DNA of 64,000 nucleotides from Galerina marginata (GCA_023014335.1 JAECYW010000024.1:434001-498000), one strand, 5' to 3'; counted from the first letter of the stretch, positions 1-11,242 are shown. The notes: generated by a model not told the origin, from the letters alone. A program made the numbers and translations.

Positions 1-317
1 TCAGTATTGCCCATCAAATCACAACGGAGGTGGGTAAATAGCTACTGTACATTGTAGATTAATTATCACGTCCATTGAAATCTGCTGGTGTCCACTGGTG
101 CTTCAAGTTTCGCGTCCATTGGACTCCGTTGGCCGAGTACCAGTGTACTTCAGTGGAGTTCTGATACATATCCACCGGCATAAAATACTTATGATACAAT
201 GTATTTTGGCCATTCCATCAACTAACGAGACAGAACATCAGTAGATCGCGAGGCGAAAGCAATAGCGCGACTTACGAAAAACAAAATAAAACAAGCATGA
301 TAATGTATATGGCACAC
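1..317. other. Left edge, no gene seen
   Basis: No convincing reading frame, RNA gene or repeat is visible. The stretch lies downstream of the minus-strand gene ending at 318 and may hold its 3' untranslated region. Confidence 0.5.
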
Positions 318-2839
318 CTAATGGGGCAGACGGCGCGGGGTACAAGGGGCCCGGCCAAAGTACTCGAAGAATGTGCGACAGTAGAAGGGATAGGCCAACT
401 TCTCAATCTCCAAGACATGATGTTCCGTTGTCCCGATCGACATCATCTTCAGCGCCGCGGCTTCTTCGCCATGCCACGAAGAAAGCAGGCGGCGGAAGGC
501 CTCGACGTACTGCATCCTGCGATGCCAGTTCCTAGCGCCAAGTCCCTCTTCCTGAAGTGGGAGGTACATGCCAATGATTTTCTGCCCCGGGAAAATGGCC
601 AGCACCATCTCATCCCTCAACCCAACCACCGAATCAGCCATCAACTCACGGGGGAAAATACAGCAGTCCAATGCCAAAAGCTCCAGGCGAAAATTGTGCT
701 CATGAAGATCCCATACAACCTCCTGACGCGTCCGTTGATCCAAAGTGAGGTCGCCTGCTTCAATGGAAGTCGAGCCTTTGATCAACGCGCCGTTCCAGTA
801 AACGGACGTGACGACGGAACTCGCGGGGATCAGGAAATCAAAAGTGGTTGCGACGTCGTCCACTATCTTGGCCTTCTTCAATGGCCTTGGAAGGCCATCA
901 TCCGACCTCAAGGAATATGCCCTACCCAATTGCCACAGGAACTCTCGCCACTCCTGCGGTCCTGGTTTGGGCATACCGCGCCTAGTAGTAGCGGTGTGCA
1001 ATCGAGCGCCAGGATCCAAGGTCCGAGACAGGCAAGTCGATCGGAACAGCAGCCACGCAAGGAAGTAGACTTCGCTTCGAGTACTCGAAGACATAAGCAC
1101 AGCAGGATCTAGTACCGGATAGCCCCGTAGAAGGGACTGGTTGGGGTGGTCCCAGACAAGATGCCAGTCTGGACTGACAGACTTCAAAGCATAAGACCAC
1201 AACGAAGAAACCTCGGGGGAGTTTGGCGAGGGCGGGTCCTTGAACTTATCAAGATTAATTTGCCGTCCCGTCCTGACCCGACAACGTGGAATATAAGGTG
1301 CACCGAAAAGAGGTATAGAAGGCGCCGACGACGACAGAGGAAGCAATGGCCCGGGTGGCGGCGAATCCCCTAATCAAGCCAGTCAATTTTTGCGTCATAT
1401 CAGTGAGTAATAACTTACAGCTGTTGGCTGGAGGCAGACGGCCACCAGGGCCTGAACCTGTGGGCTCAGATGAGGAAGCAGCTGACGTAGAAAAAAAACC
1501 AGATAAGTCAACGAAATAAATAAGATACGAGTGGAACAATATCATACCAGATTCGGAAGGATCTACGATTTCACCCGGATGAGAGTCCGTCGCAGAATGT
1601 CCGATATTAATGAAGCCAATGCGGAGAGATTGACAAGCGCGGTTGCGAAGGGCAGAAGGGGCCCCTTCCCACACAATATCTATCTCATAACACATTCCCA
1701 GTTCCATGCTCGGCTTCGTTCGTTTGACAGGGTTTACAATATGTAGGAATTTAGAATACGCTGAGATTGGCCGAACCAGCCAATATGGAACACCCATATC
1801 GAAGAACTTCTGGGCGAGGACAAGATCCGGGGTTACGCACCCAATAATATCGGTGTTTAGGGGAAAATCCACTCCACAGGAAGCCCGCAGTTCGATCTCT
1901 TGCCATTTTGTAAAGTAATCCAGGCAGGCAAGAGCTTCAAGAAAATGACGTTGAAAGGATGTGAAAGTGATGAGGGTGTTGAGGTAGGATTGAGGGCAAG
2001 ATTCAAGGGCGACGCATGCATAGCGCTGCTGGAGGTTACAATGCAAGAGGTCCCGAACCTCCGCATTGTTTTCCGTAAGGCATTTGTCCTTTAAGTATTC
2101 GCGAATCCTCTCATAGAGCTTTGCCTTGAGATCATGGACTCCCCTTCTAAGACTTAAAGAAATCATGCCGATGACCGAAATAGAGCCGGGCTCAAGCTCG
2201 AAGTCATTGGGGGTGAGGTCGTACCACGCAAGGCGGTACTCATGGGTGGCGAGTTTGTCCGTAGGAGGCTTCTTCAAAACATAGGGAAGGTAGCGGGTGC
2301 CCTCGAAGTACCATTGAGGCCAGAGCATCAAATCATGGGTGCCAAATCGACCATCCAAGCGAACACGGACTGTGGTAGGATCGCGGGCAAAATCGGGGAT
2401 GTAGTCCATGTTCCCGGAGGTCACGAAATACGTGGTGGGGCACCGGTATCCCGTCTCCAGGAGGCCCCGATCTTGATCGCATTTCAGGCCGAGTACGCGG
2501 TATCGTAGGTTTGGTAGTTCCGCGATCACCAAAGCATCAGTACCATTCAATTCAACTGAAAAACAAAAGATGAGCCTTTAACCTCTGTCAAAAAGCGTGC
2601 ATACCAACATTGCTCTGAAAAAGCGTATGTCGATAAGATATAAGTTAAGAAAGGACTAGAACGCACCATTTTCATCCCAATTCGACCTGAAATCCGCCGC
2701 ACCTGACTCTAACCTGTCGACTCCGTAACAATCCTTTTTCCCGTCTGTAAGAACACGCAAGTTAGATAGATAGGATCCAAAAGAATAGTAACTCACATGG
2801 ATAGCTAAGCGGTCCATGGGGAGGGTATACGGGAGGCAT
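318..2839 (-). CDS. Large orphan protein, five exons
   Basis: Function unknown. Joining exons by splice consensus gives one frame of about 750 residues. It starts at ATG 2839 (MPPVYPPHG). Introns lie at about 2796-2745, 2667-2563, 1547-1482 and 1418-1370, and the TAG stop is at 318-320. Across the last intron the frame changes from the upstream exon to the downstream one and joins as ...PPANS-W-DSPPPG. The middle part carries GCVTPDLVLAQKFFDMGVPYW followed by LVRP, a pattern I associate with an Agaricomycete orphan family, but I cannot name a domain. There is no obvious signal peptide or membrane span. The second intron is long (about 105 nt). A 10-nt microexon inside it is bounded by AG and GT but would break the frame, so it was not used. 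The start is an inference; the long exons are seen directly. Confidence 0.7.
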
Positions 2840-2960
2840 GTTTGAACTGTGAAAAGGGTCGTCAGTAGGAAGAAGGATCCAGAAGAACAAGCCAACGAAG
2901 CGCGTTCGAGGAATGGCCTTCACTGTTAACACAGCGAGATCGCCGCATTGCACGACAGAC

Positions 2961-3117
2961 AGCAGTCAAGTCGTAGTAAACGGACAGACGAAGTCAAGTC
3001 GTGGTACGGGAGAGACAAAGTCAACTCGTGGTACACGGAGAGACGCAGTCAACTCCATGATGTGGGGGTAGATCGCAAGAGACGAAGTCAAATTGCGGAG
3101 TATGGAGAGACAGTCAA
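2961..3117. repeat. Direct repeat GAGAC..AGTCAACTC, cluster 1
   Basis: Six copies of a short motif (consensus about GAGAGACAAAGTCAACTC) lie in the same orientation. The GTCAA cores start at 2965, 2993, 3020, 3048, 3087 and 3113, so the spacing is mostly 26-28 bp. The same motif returns at 5.04-5.50 kb. It is not explained by the neighbouring genes. Confidence 0.7.
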
Positions 3118-3189
3118 CTCCGGTGGTGGGTTTGGATTGAGCTGCCCGAGTGTTGCGTACCTTAAATGTCTTGGACGAAAGAAGTGAAA

Positions 3190-3420
3190 GTTGAGACTTG
3201 AGGTGGGAGAGGAAGGAGGAACCGAGAGAAGAGACAAGGCAAGAGGAAGACGCGACGAGAGGACAAGGCAAGAGGAAGACGCGACGAGAGACGAAAGACG
3301 AAAGACGAAAGACCAAAAAAGAAGTGGAAGACGTGACGAGAGACGTGGGAACTTGGAAGTGGAAGACGAGACGAGACGAAGTAGAAGACGAGAGGATAGA
3401 TGGGTGAAGTAGACTAGAAG
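3190..3420. repeat. Polypurine low-complexity tract
   Basis: About 230 bp of the plus strand is almost only G and A with interspersed CG (GACGAAAGACGAAAGACGAA and relatives). It opens spurious frames on both strands rich in Arg/Glu or Ser/Leu. It could form triplex DNA, but nothing shows a function. Confidence 0.7.
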
Positions 3421-3552
3421 AACGTTGGGAGAGTCAGAAAGACGCTCATCGACCAAACAAGACAGCATGTGTAAACAAATCAAATCAAAACCCATTTTGG
3501 GCATATTGCCAACGGAGCCTTGATCCGTTCAAAGCCGAGGTACTACAACTAT

Positions 3553-4376
3553 TTATATCTCTCTGCCCCTCGACAGGCGCTCGGCCAGTAACAATTCCTC
3601 AAGCTCTCGGATTCGTTTATCTTTGTCTAATAGTACACAGTAGGTACATAATTTTAAAGTAGGGCGTAGGTTAAGGCATGTAAGCAATTATTTTAATTCA
3701 TGGAGAAGCCATGATTATTTCCAGCAGGCAGATAGACACGCGATGATTTAAGTAAGTTGAATGAAAAAAGGAAGAGTTATAATATAATTAGCGCGCAGGA
3801 AACAGAAAGATATGTGTTAAAAACTAACCTGAATCGTCAACAACGTGGTAAAACGTCCCTCCGCTGATGTTCACCGACGGGGAGAGGAGTTGGCAATTGA
3901 TGAATGTGCCGCCATGAATATGAACAGCTAGAGGAAAGTTAACGTTGAAATACCGAGGAAAAATGAATGCACTCACGTTTTTGGGTGTCGAGCACCATCC
4001 CGTTTCCTCCACTGCCGGTGTTTTGACTGCCTTCACCTGTAGTCGTAGTCGTGGACTCTAGAATACGTTAGTCAAACGAGTAAAATAGAAGTTATAGCTA
4101 TAGATACACTTACTTTTGTCGCTTTGCGACGCAGACGCAATCGCTGTTAAATGACGGACATTGATCACAATCAGTACAGTATTGAAGTAGCAGAGTAATT
4201 TTACGTACCGGCACAGGCCTCGGGGCCTTCCTTGCAGCCCTCAATTCCGATACTCTGCGCGCTTTCAATAGTCGGCGACGCTGGTCGTTCAAACTGGTAA
4301 ATATCGATATAGATAACATCAGTGATGAATTCGACGTACCAGCGGCATGTTCGAGATTGCGCTCAGAGTCGGCCAT
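3553..4376 (-). CDS. Small GGTF-motif, coiled-coil protein
   Basis: Function unknown. Six exons join cleanly to about 130 residues. It runs MADSERNLEHAA, then an acidic/Ser-Thr-rich linker (KSTTTTTGEGSQ), then two glycine motifs HGGTFINC and SGGTFYHVV, and ends with a charged heptad-like tail DKRIRELEELLLAERL before TAA at 3553-3555. Short exons with phase-1 introns and the repeated GGTF motif resemble the N-terminal part of Agaricomycete NACHT/STAND-type proteins, but no NTPase domain follows. The last intron is unusually long (about 200 nt). A 5' UTR intron with GTAAGC..TTTGTAG sits just upstream of the ATG. All joins are by eye. The two glycine motifs in one frame and the closing coiled coil support a real gene. 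Confidence 0.6.
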
Positions 4377-4439
4377 TATTGAGTCTACAAACGATGTTTT
4401 GAGTGTAAGAAGCAAATGAGATAGCTAAAGCTTACCTAG

Positions 4440-5030
4440 AAGAGTGGATTGAATGAAAAGGAGGAAGGATTGAGCGGTCAAGATGAGAGTGCGCCGCGTA
4501 TGCCCAAATCGGGAAGTGATTCGGTTTAGACGCCTGCCGCGCCGCTCACCCGCGGTCGCTATTCCAAGGGAGATTTGGACTAAGGACTGTACGTCCGTTA
4601 CAATGAATGCGATGGCGTCAGATTATCAGTAATTCACGAATGTATAGGTGAACTTACACATATTTTACACCGGCGCCTCCTATGACGTACAACATCGACA
4701 ACGATTGAACGGTTTTCCTTCGCCTGCGTCGACCAGTTTCTACTGACTTCTGCGTACTATATTCGAGTGAAAAGCGATTGGATTGAAAAAAAACCAAATG
4801 AGAAAAGGGCGCCGCCCATCTGCAGAGATCAAAAGCGATCGAATAAGATCGATCGACCTGAACGGGTAATGAGCAGTATTTTCAATGCTTCAAACAGTCC
4901 AACCTACCTTTGGCGCACTGCACTCGGGTAGAAGACTATCTAAACAACGACACAGTCCGGAGAGACAGCAGAGACATCAAGTGAAGATCGAATGACTTGA
5001 AGCGATCCTTCTCGTTATATCAATATAATT
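4440..5030. other. Intergenic, no gene seen
   Basis: There is no sustained frame. The stretch probably holds the promoter and 5' UTR of the minus gene that starts at 4376. Several GATCGATC-type short palindromes occur near 4830-4860 without clear meaning. Confidence 0.4.
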
Positions 5031-5036
5031 CGCAGA

Positions 5037-5500
5037 GCGACAAAGTCAGCTCATGCAGTAATAAATTAAGGAATGGTTCCGAGAGACACAGTCAACTCAT
5101 GCGGTCTTGAATCAAGGAGCTTCAAAGAGACATAGTCAGCTCTGCAGGGGGTTCTGGATAAGAATAAATGATTAGTATGCAAGTAAAAAATCAAACGAAC
5201 TTACTGATGAATAATTCCGATGAAACTAAGCGCAAATACAATACTGTTTACGATCTTTCTCATATGTTGTCAAGGGCGACAAAGTAAATTCTTGCGTTAA
5301 TAGATTGGAGCCATAGCCCTGAGAGACACGGTCAACGTTACAGGGTCAAGATACAAAACGGTAAGGGCGAAGGTGGAAGGTTGTTGTAATGAAAAGGGTG
5401 AGTGTATGAGTGCGGAGTCAGGTACTTGGATGGTGTGCAGCTGCTCAGAATCAATTAATTTAGTCAGGTCAATGTCCCGGAGACGTAGTCAATTCTGAAA
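5037..5500. repeat. Direct repeat GAGAC..AGTCAACTC, cluster 2
   Basis: Six further, more diverged copies of the motif seen at 2961-3117 lie near 5037, 5082, 5126, 5276, 5320 and 5479, again all in one orientation. The spacing is wider (about 45 bp and more). The shared core is GACA.AGTCA.CTC. Confidence 0.6.
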
Positions 5501-5724
5501 TCAAGTACAGGTGCGAAGCAGTTACACGACGATTGGATAAATCGAACGGCGAGATCTGGATGATGCAGAGGGTGAGCTGAGGTGATTGATGAGATATTGA
5601 AGATCTGTGATTGCGGTTGGTGGTAGGACAAAGGTCCTGGGATGTTCAGCAATCTTCCCTCTGCAGCTAAGTTGTAGGTAGCAAAATAAGATACCGCAAA
5701 AGCAATGAGAGACGAGACTCGCAA
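5464..5724 (-). CDS. Possible small secreted protein
   Basis: An 86-residue frame begins MRVSSLIAFAVSYFATYNLA. This is a plausible signal peptide (basic start, hydrophobic core, small residues near 18-21). A polar Ser/His/Pro-rich remainder has only two cysteines. The 3' end overlaps one copy of the GAGAC repeat. No domain is recognised, and the frame may be chance. Confidence 0.3.
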   Translation of the reverse strand: MRVSSLIAFAVSYFATYNLAAEGRLLNIPGPLSYHQPQSQIFNISSITSAHPLHHPDLAVRFIQSSCNCFAPVLDFRIDYVSGTLT

Positions 5725-5837
5725 TGCCTAAATATATGTAAGTTTAAGTCGTGTATTTCGATGTGTTCAAGTAAGGAAAGACGCACATTGTGGGTTGTGC
5801 AGCGCGAGACAACAGACGGGAGGACCTCATAACGGCA

Positions 5838-6330
5838 TGTCTCCAGCAACGCCTGGCGGAGGATGCACCAGACCAGACGGGATTTTGACAAGAATGCGGG
5901 TGAGAAAGATATCGAGCGATACGAGAAAAAATCAGATTCTCTGTCCAGCCACACATGGCGGACGACGAGAATGACGAGGACAATATTGACGATCCGGATT
6001 GTCATCCAGCAGTCCGGCAAGTTAGATCCAGCAACACCTAGCAAGGAACCAGAACGATGTCGACAGGGACAGTTTGAAAGTCGTCCAGCATCTCCTAGCG
6101 GACGACGAAGTAGAGAGTCATGATCGAGGATCAACGACACTGGAAGATGACGATAGGGATAGTTTGAAAGTCGTTGTCCAGCATCTCCTAGCGGACGACG
6201 AAGTGGAGAGTCATGATCAAGGATCAAACAGTGCACACCGGAAGAATCACGCGAATGCGTTATAATCACGCAGTCACACGTGTCTGCCCTAAAGAGCGAT
6301 TCGTGTCGAATCCTGGTGAATCGTTGAAAT
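5838..6330. repeat. P1 palindromes with a tandem duplication
   Basis: Four copies of the P1 hairpin occur here. One is at 5840-5864, with arms CTCC/GGAG. One near 6018-6040 has a broken 3' arm. Two are at 6083-6110 and 6172-6200, with arms TCGTCC/GGACGA around AGCATCTCCTAGC. The last two lie in a tandem duplication of about 95 bp that shares the flanks GACAGTTTGAAAG and GAGAGTCATGATC. Confidence 0.7.
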
Positions 6331-6354
6331 TAAAATTCTTACACAGTGCTTGTC

Positions 6355-6720
6355 ACCGTTCCCGTCGTCCGCCAGGTGTTGCTGGAAAACGGATGGAGGG
6401 TCGCAAGCCTGTTCTCGTCGTCTGCTAGGTGCTGCTAGACGACCATTCAGATATTCCAAGTTGAATTCTTAACCCAATATCGCTCTCGTCGTCCGCCTGG
6501 AAAGCGGATGGAGGTCGCAAGTCTGTTCTCGTCGTCTGCTAGGTGCTGCTAGACGACGATTCAGATATTCAAGTTGAATTCTTAACCCAATATTGATCTC
6601 GTCGTCCGCGTCTGTTCTCGTCGTCTGCTAGGTGCTGCTAGACGACGATTCGGATATTCCGAGTAGAATTCTTACCCCAATATCGCCCTCGTCGTCCGCT
6701 AGGTGTTGCTGGAAGGCGAT
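6355..6720. repeat. Tandem array of P1 palindromes
   Basis: About three and a half units of 90-125 bp are present. Each holds a hairpin with arms TCGTCGTCT/AGACGACGA around GCTAGGTGCTGCT, followed by GATATTC, GTTGAATTCTTA and CCCAATAT. Units shorten from left to right by internal loss. A reverse-complement copy of the same unit lies at 57.54-57.74 kb. No coding potential is apparent. Confidence 0.8.
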
Positions 6721-6799
6721 TCAAACTTTCCATACTCGGATTCTTTTCGTGGATTTTTTTCGTCATTTTACCAGGTGCTGCTGGCTGGCCAATTTACGA

Positions 6800-7500
6800 A
6801 TCTAAAATGTCTTCATGTCCCGTTCTTCACTCGGCCAGATATTACCAGAACACTATGTTTTGGTGAACGAGTCATGTGTCAGCCCTCTCACCACTCTGGC
6901 AGGTTCTCTGATATATAAAGTCGACACACGGACTCGACACATCTCTCCTTCTGACAGTCCGATGTCTCTTGCTGGCCCTGGACCCGTAAAATAAGCTACT
7001 TGCTCGGCGAAACGCAGACGATAAAGTGAGCCTGTTCTTTTGTTCTATCGTGACCTCTTTTTCATTATATTTTCAAAGTCATCGGTCCGTTGTGCGTTTC
7101 TGCAGCTTTGTAGTATGGAAGAACTTCAATCCATTTTTGTTCATTTTGAGGCATCGCGATTGTCCTCTGTTCCATGTGCCATATGCAAGATCATGACGCA
7201 CTTCTCTCATGTGGACAAGGTCGTGTACGCTTATCTGCTAGGACACGACACAGGCAGTGATGTATTGACCCTCTTGACTGGGTCAAGAAGGTCAGGTCGG
7301 ATTTCGGGTCAAATCATTTGACTCGGTTAGGCCCTGGGTCAATGGCTGTCAACGGAGGTCAGCCGCGACATCTTCTTAACTCGCGAAGGTATAATGAGAC
7401 GGAAAGATATATCCTACTGTGTGTCGCGTCGCGGGCTTCATTGCTTCGAAGGATAGAAAAATGGCAGTTTTCGTCTGCGTGTCTCTAGTAAAATCCCCCA
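6800..7500. other. Intergenic, no gene seen
   Basis: One degraded P1 half-site lies near 6768-6790. Beyond it only short overlapping frames occur. I see no supported gene. Confidence 0.4.
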
Positions 7501-7510
7501 GGTTCTCGTA

Positions 7511-8239
7511 ATGACTGTAACTATCATACAATTCCTCTGGCAATGTTTCTATCGCAACGAAACAAAATACAAGACAAATCAGGCCAACAAAGCGGCATGG
7601 TGCAAGGTCTGTCTCCAAGGGCACATGTGCATCCTTGCAGAATGCGACGCCGTAAAAAGCAGGGCTGGTCAGTTGTCGGCCGTACGAAGTCAAGAAGATC
7701 TACGGAAGTCCGGTTTGTCACTCGATATCAGATACCCAGAGAAAGTAAGACTTACACGAGATTTAGCCTTAGAGAATGTCGATCCTGTTTGTGGAAAAGC
7801 TGAACGCATGTTAGCCCACATCAAGACATGCACATTTATTTCGACCGACAATCGTACCTTGATTATCTTAACCTTCAAACCCTCGGCTGCCCCAACCAAT
7901 GTCGTTTCTCCTCCTTCTCCTTCAGCATCTCTTCATGTCTCCACCATGGCTCTGACGCCGCTTACCATCCAAAACTCTACGCGGCCTGTCGAACGAACCA
8001 AGTCTCTCCACGGCGCGTCACCAGGTGGAATTCAACATCTTACCCCCACACTTTCTGCTTCCCAGCTCCAAGAAGATTTCTCAGCCGACCTCTGCAAGCT
8101 GCTAATTGCCTTGAACACAGCATGGGTTGCGGCCGAAAATCCCTAGCTTCACAGGTTTATTTATAAGTGGGTTTGGCCAGAGATTGTTGTAGAAGATCGA
8201 CGGATTTTGTCTGGCCGAGCTCTGGATCAAGAGGCGTAG
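7511..8239 (+). pseudogene. hAT-type transposase N-terminal fragment
   Basis: The frame holds a zinc-finger-like segment, WCKVCL..H...L followed about 60 residues later by MLAHIKTC, as in BED-type fingers at the start of hAT transposases. A later part reads LQEDFSADLCKLLIALNTAW, a pattern I know from the start of the catalytic region in Agaricomycete hAT proteins. The frame is interrupted by TAG at 8144-8146. After that stop the same frame continues with homologous-looking sequence (RFIYKWVWPEIVVEDRRILS) to a second TAG near 8237. There is no RNase-H-like core downstream. This looks like a dead, 3'-truncated copy. The family call is inference from motifs. Confidence 0.65.
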
Positions 8240-8468
8240 CAAGGATATCATATTCGTCCAGTCTACGTAGGGTGAAATAAAGCTCACTCCTTACATACGT
8301 GCTTCCATCCCTCATACCCCCGAAGCCTTTCTAACAACATACGCAACCAAAGCTCAAAATAGAGAGCAGAGCTCGAAAGAGATAGCAGCCCACTGTGCCG
8401 TCGCCCATTCACTCTTTTCCCCATTCAGAGGTTGTCAAAGGAGTCAGTTTAGAGTAGGGCAGAAAGGT

Positions 8469-9092
8469 TTAGCCAAGCATACCAATGACGAAATAGCAAA
8501 ACACGGAGACGAACAAAACCGTAAAAGAAGCCCTGAAGCGAACCTTGGAGAGCTAATAGTGGCGTGGCTATCAGCAGGCAAACAGCTGCAGTGACAAGAC
8601 TAACCTCTGCCTCCTTTACTGGTTCGAACTGGTGACAAACTGCAAGCCTAAGAAGAGCCGGTATGAGATAAACTGCGAGAGTTACACAAGAAGCAGACCT
8701 ACCTGATGACGGACACCTGCGCGTCGGCGAAATCTTGCTCGCTCCCTAAGCTAACGGGCAGCCCATCCGTGCCAACCCTAGTCACGAAGTATTCTCGATC
8801 AGCCTCGAGGCCGAGGCTTTCAAGCGAGCGATTCATTTCGCTCGGATAAAGACGCTGATGAAAGACGACAAAACGGCGAGACCGAATGACGACCTCGTGC
8901 TCCTCAATGGGGTACCTGCTACGAAAGAGCAACCGCAATCCGATCCTATCCTTTCCAAGCCCAGATGCGTTCAACGGCACGGAGGCAAGAAGAGTGCTTT
9001 CATCGTGGAAAGGAAAATACGCGCCTCGAACCTGTCAATGGAGGCGTGGTAAGGGTAAGACTTTGTGCAGAGCGAGGACGGCATACCTGCAT
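8469..9092 (-). CDS. Small protein with C-terminal membrane anchor
   Basis: Four exons join in frame to about 155 residues. A two-codon first exon (ATG CAG, start 9092) is followed by an intron at 9086-9032. Exon 2 (9031-8703) reads VRGAYFPFHDESTLLASVPL... The last exon, ending at TAA 8469-8471, encodes SFTVLFVSVFCYFVIGMLG, a single hydrophobic helix. This suggests a tail-anchored protein with a soluble cytosolic N-terminal domain of about 125 residues. No family is recognised. Upstream in-frame stops support the short first exon. If the last donor (GTATGC at about 8480) is used instead, the protein would be longer. Confidence 0.55.
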
Positions 9093-9299
9093 GGAGATGG
9101 GCACTGCTCAAGAAATGTGCTGAAAGGCTGAGTGGAAAACCTACGGCGGAGTGGCTATGGGCGAATGCATTATAAACTCGCTTTTTCGTCACGTGTGAAC
9201 GGTCTAAAGTGGGTAGATAAAGGCCTTTCCATCGTCCGAGGGTGGTTGATTCTCGGCGTTCATCGTCAAGAATCAATTTCACCACGTTGAGAAAGGCCT

Positions 9300-9900
9300 T
9301 TCCTCAGCAACAGCACTGGTGAAAAAAGGAGAACAAAGGACGAACGGAATATGGCGGGTCCTAAAACCGAAGACTACCTCCCACAGCATGCTAATCCAGG
9401 GTAGATTTAGTGCTTGTAGCTTGCTTCACGAAGACGCGCTGAGGGGGAGCCGCTGCCTAAGGGCGAAGACGTAGCAACGAGGTCGTAGGCATCGTGCAAA
9501 ACCCGATAGCGCACTGGATAGCGCAGCGGGGATGCCGTGCTGGGTTGAAGATGGCGCGAAAGCGGGATGCAGCTGCTACGGAACTCGGGACAGCGGCTGT
9601 GGGAAGGACGAACGCTACCAGACGACACGTCGTCGTCGCCTCACAGGCCAGACGTGGAGCCGCTGGCTTGAATGAAGTCGTTGGGCCTAAGGTCGCACTT
9701 GTCGCCAAAGGGAGCTGTGAACAGAGGGCGGAATGCTACCCTTCCATACTTTGTTCACTGCCATAGTAGAGCTGCCGTATTCTTTTCTTAGCAGTTTTGG
9801 TGATCATTATTGAGCAGGAATTAAGCGGGTCGCAGTCTAGTGAGATGGTTCAGCAAGGGGACTAAAAATGGCGGTAACGACTGATACTGAGAGCAGATCC
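9300..9900. other. Intergenic, no gene supported
   Basis: Overlapping frames on both strands between 9407 and 9766 are GC-rich and mutually exclusive. None shows a domain or clean splice structure. Confidence 0.35.
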
Positions 9901-9904
9901 GAAT

Positions 9905-10145
9905 CCTCGTCCAGCAATATTTAGCGGACGAAAAAGAAAGATCATTTGGTAAAGGCAGGATGGTCTTCAATGATGGTCGATGGTCGTTCAAGTTCGCGTG
10001 ACTTTGGATTGAGAAGACCTGTGTGATCTGTGACAGCGTGACTGGAAACAATTCTTCAACCCCCACTACCGTCGTCCGCTAGGTGTTGCTGGACAGCGAG
10101 TCTGACTTTCCAGACCTAAACTTTTCTTGTGCTGCTGGACTTTGT
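9905..10145. repeat. P1 palindromes and end of a dispersed element
   Basis: P1 copies lie at 9909-9935 (loop AGCAATATTTAGC) and 10069-10097. The stretch 10070-10145, followed by 10146-10210, is the reverse complement of two blocks of the element at 61847-62165 (shared GTCCAGCAGCACAAGAAAA and CAGACCGAAGTTAGACAAGG). It lacks about 170 bp found in the middle of that copy. Confidence 0.65.
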
Positions 10146-10199
10146 TTTGTGTGCGCCCGGTATGTGCTCAGCTTCTTTCTCGACTCCTTGTCTAACTTC

Positions 10200-11242
10200 G
10201 GTCTGGCAGGATGTTGTATAGCCCTCTGCAGCATTCTGATATCTGCAGTCCATTTTCTCGCTTCTTTCTTCTAGCAGGCCGAGCTGATCTCTCTTCAGCA
10301 TGGAGAACTTTATCTCAGGTCTGACACAACGATGACCAGCCGTTCCGCATAGAGTACGCTGAAGCAGTACCCCGCAGGCTTTCCTGGATGCGAGTTCCAA
10401 ATCCGCGAAGCCCATGGCGTCGACTTGGCCTTTCGCTCCTGCGTCGTTCTGCCCTTTTTTCCACCAAGACAGTCCAAAGCTTTCTGTCCCAGTCTCTCAA
10501 ATGGATTCAGGAGACTAGCGTCGGTCTTCAATGTGGTATTTGCACCGGGATAACCCTCTGCAATGATCCATCGTCTCTGCTTCCGCCCTTCGCGTCGATG
10601 AAAGTTCAGGCACGCCGAACTCCTTCAAATTTATCCAGAGACGCTGTTAAACTCAGGAACGCCGAAGAACAGAAGGATCTAAACACAGGCCTCGGAGAGA
10701 AGGTCTGGATGAGTAAGTCGTTGGTTTATAAATTAAGCAACCGAAGTGACCTCACTTTTTAGAATCTTATTCAGTCTTGGACCAGTAGATGGCATTTACA
10801 TATTTTTTCCGCGCGTCGCTTTATACGTAGGTCGTCACTTTTTTGCACTCACTCTATGCCTAACGTCTTCATCCATTTGATAGCATCAACGTCCCGCTTC
10901 CATCTCTCAAACCGCACTCTACCGCCTTCCTTCTTATAGTTATGTCTCGGCTTCGCTCTTAATAGCGGTCCACCAAAGTGTTTGCACCGGGATAGCCCTC
11001 TGCAGCATTTTATTAGCTTTTCCAAGGAGACCACCACCGATACCATCGGCAACGAGGTGCATCTCTGTCGTCACGCTTCAGATCACGTGACTAATTACAC
11101 GCTCTTCGCCTACAATTACGTCTAGACTCTATGTTCGAATCGCCTTACTTGCTTATCCTGGATACTTCCCTCCTGCCTGTTGTTTGTGTTGCCGTCTTCC
11201 TTTTTCTAGACACACTACTCCAGTCTCACGTCGTGTTGGGCA
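10200..11242. repeat. Repeat R2, copy A (inverted)
   Basis: This is the reverse complement of R2 copy B (17718-18576), with high identity between about 10410 and 11165 and weaker similarity out to 11242. Compared with B it carries about 165 extra bp (10246-10410). It contains P2 hairpins at 10535-10558 and 10980-11003 and a half-site near 10215. The 67-residue frame it shares exactly with B (10849-11052 minus) has no recognisable domain, so I regard the repeat as probably non-coding. Confidence 0.8.

Noticed and set aside
297..1112. 271-residue plus-strand frame
   Set aside because: It is antisense to the well-supported exon of the 318-2839 gene and has no protein-like motif of its own.
2563..2667. 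10-nt microexon between two introns
   Set aside because: AGCAATGTTG is bounded by AG and GT, but including it brings a stop codon. Skipping it keeps the frame.
3088..3504. Ser/Leu-rich minus frame and Arg/Glu-rich plus frames
   Set aside because: They result from the polypurine tract and are not protein-like.
5838..6720. CRISPR-like array
   Set aside because: The repeats are spaced irregularly, and both repeat and spacer are duplicated together. This is a eukaryotic tandem palindromic repeat.
9480..9560. tRNA-like phrase GCGCACTGGATAGCGCAGCG
   Set aside because: No acceptor stem or T-arm pairs with it, and no GTTCGAATC-type loop is nearby.
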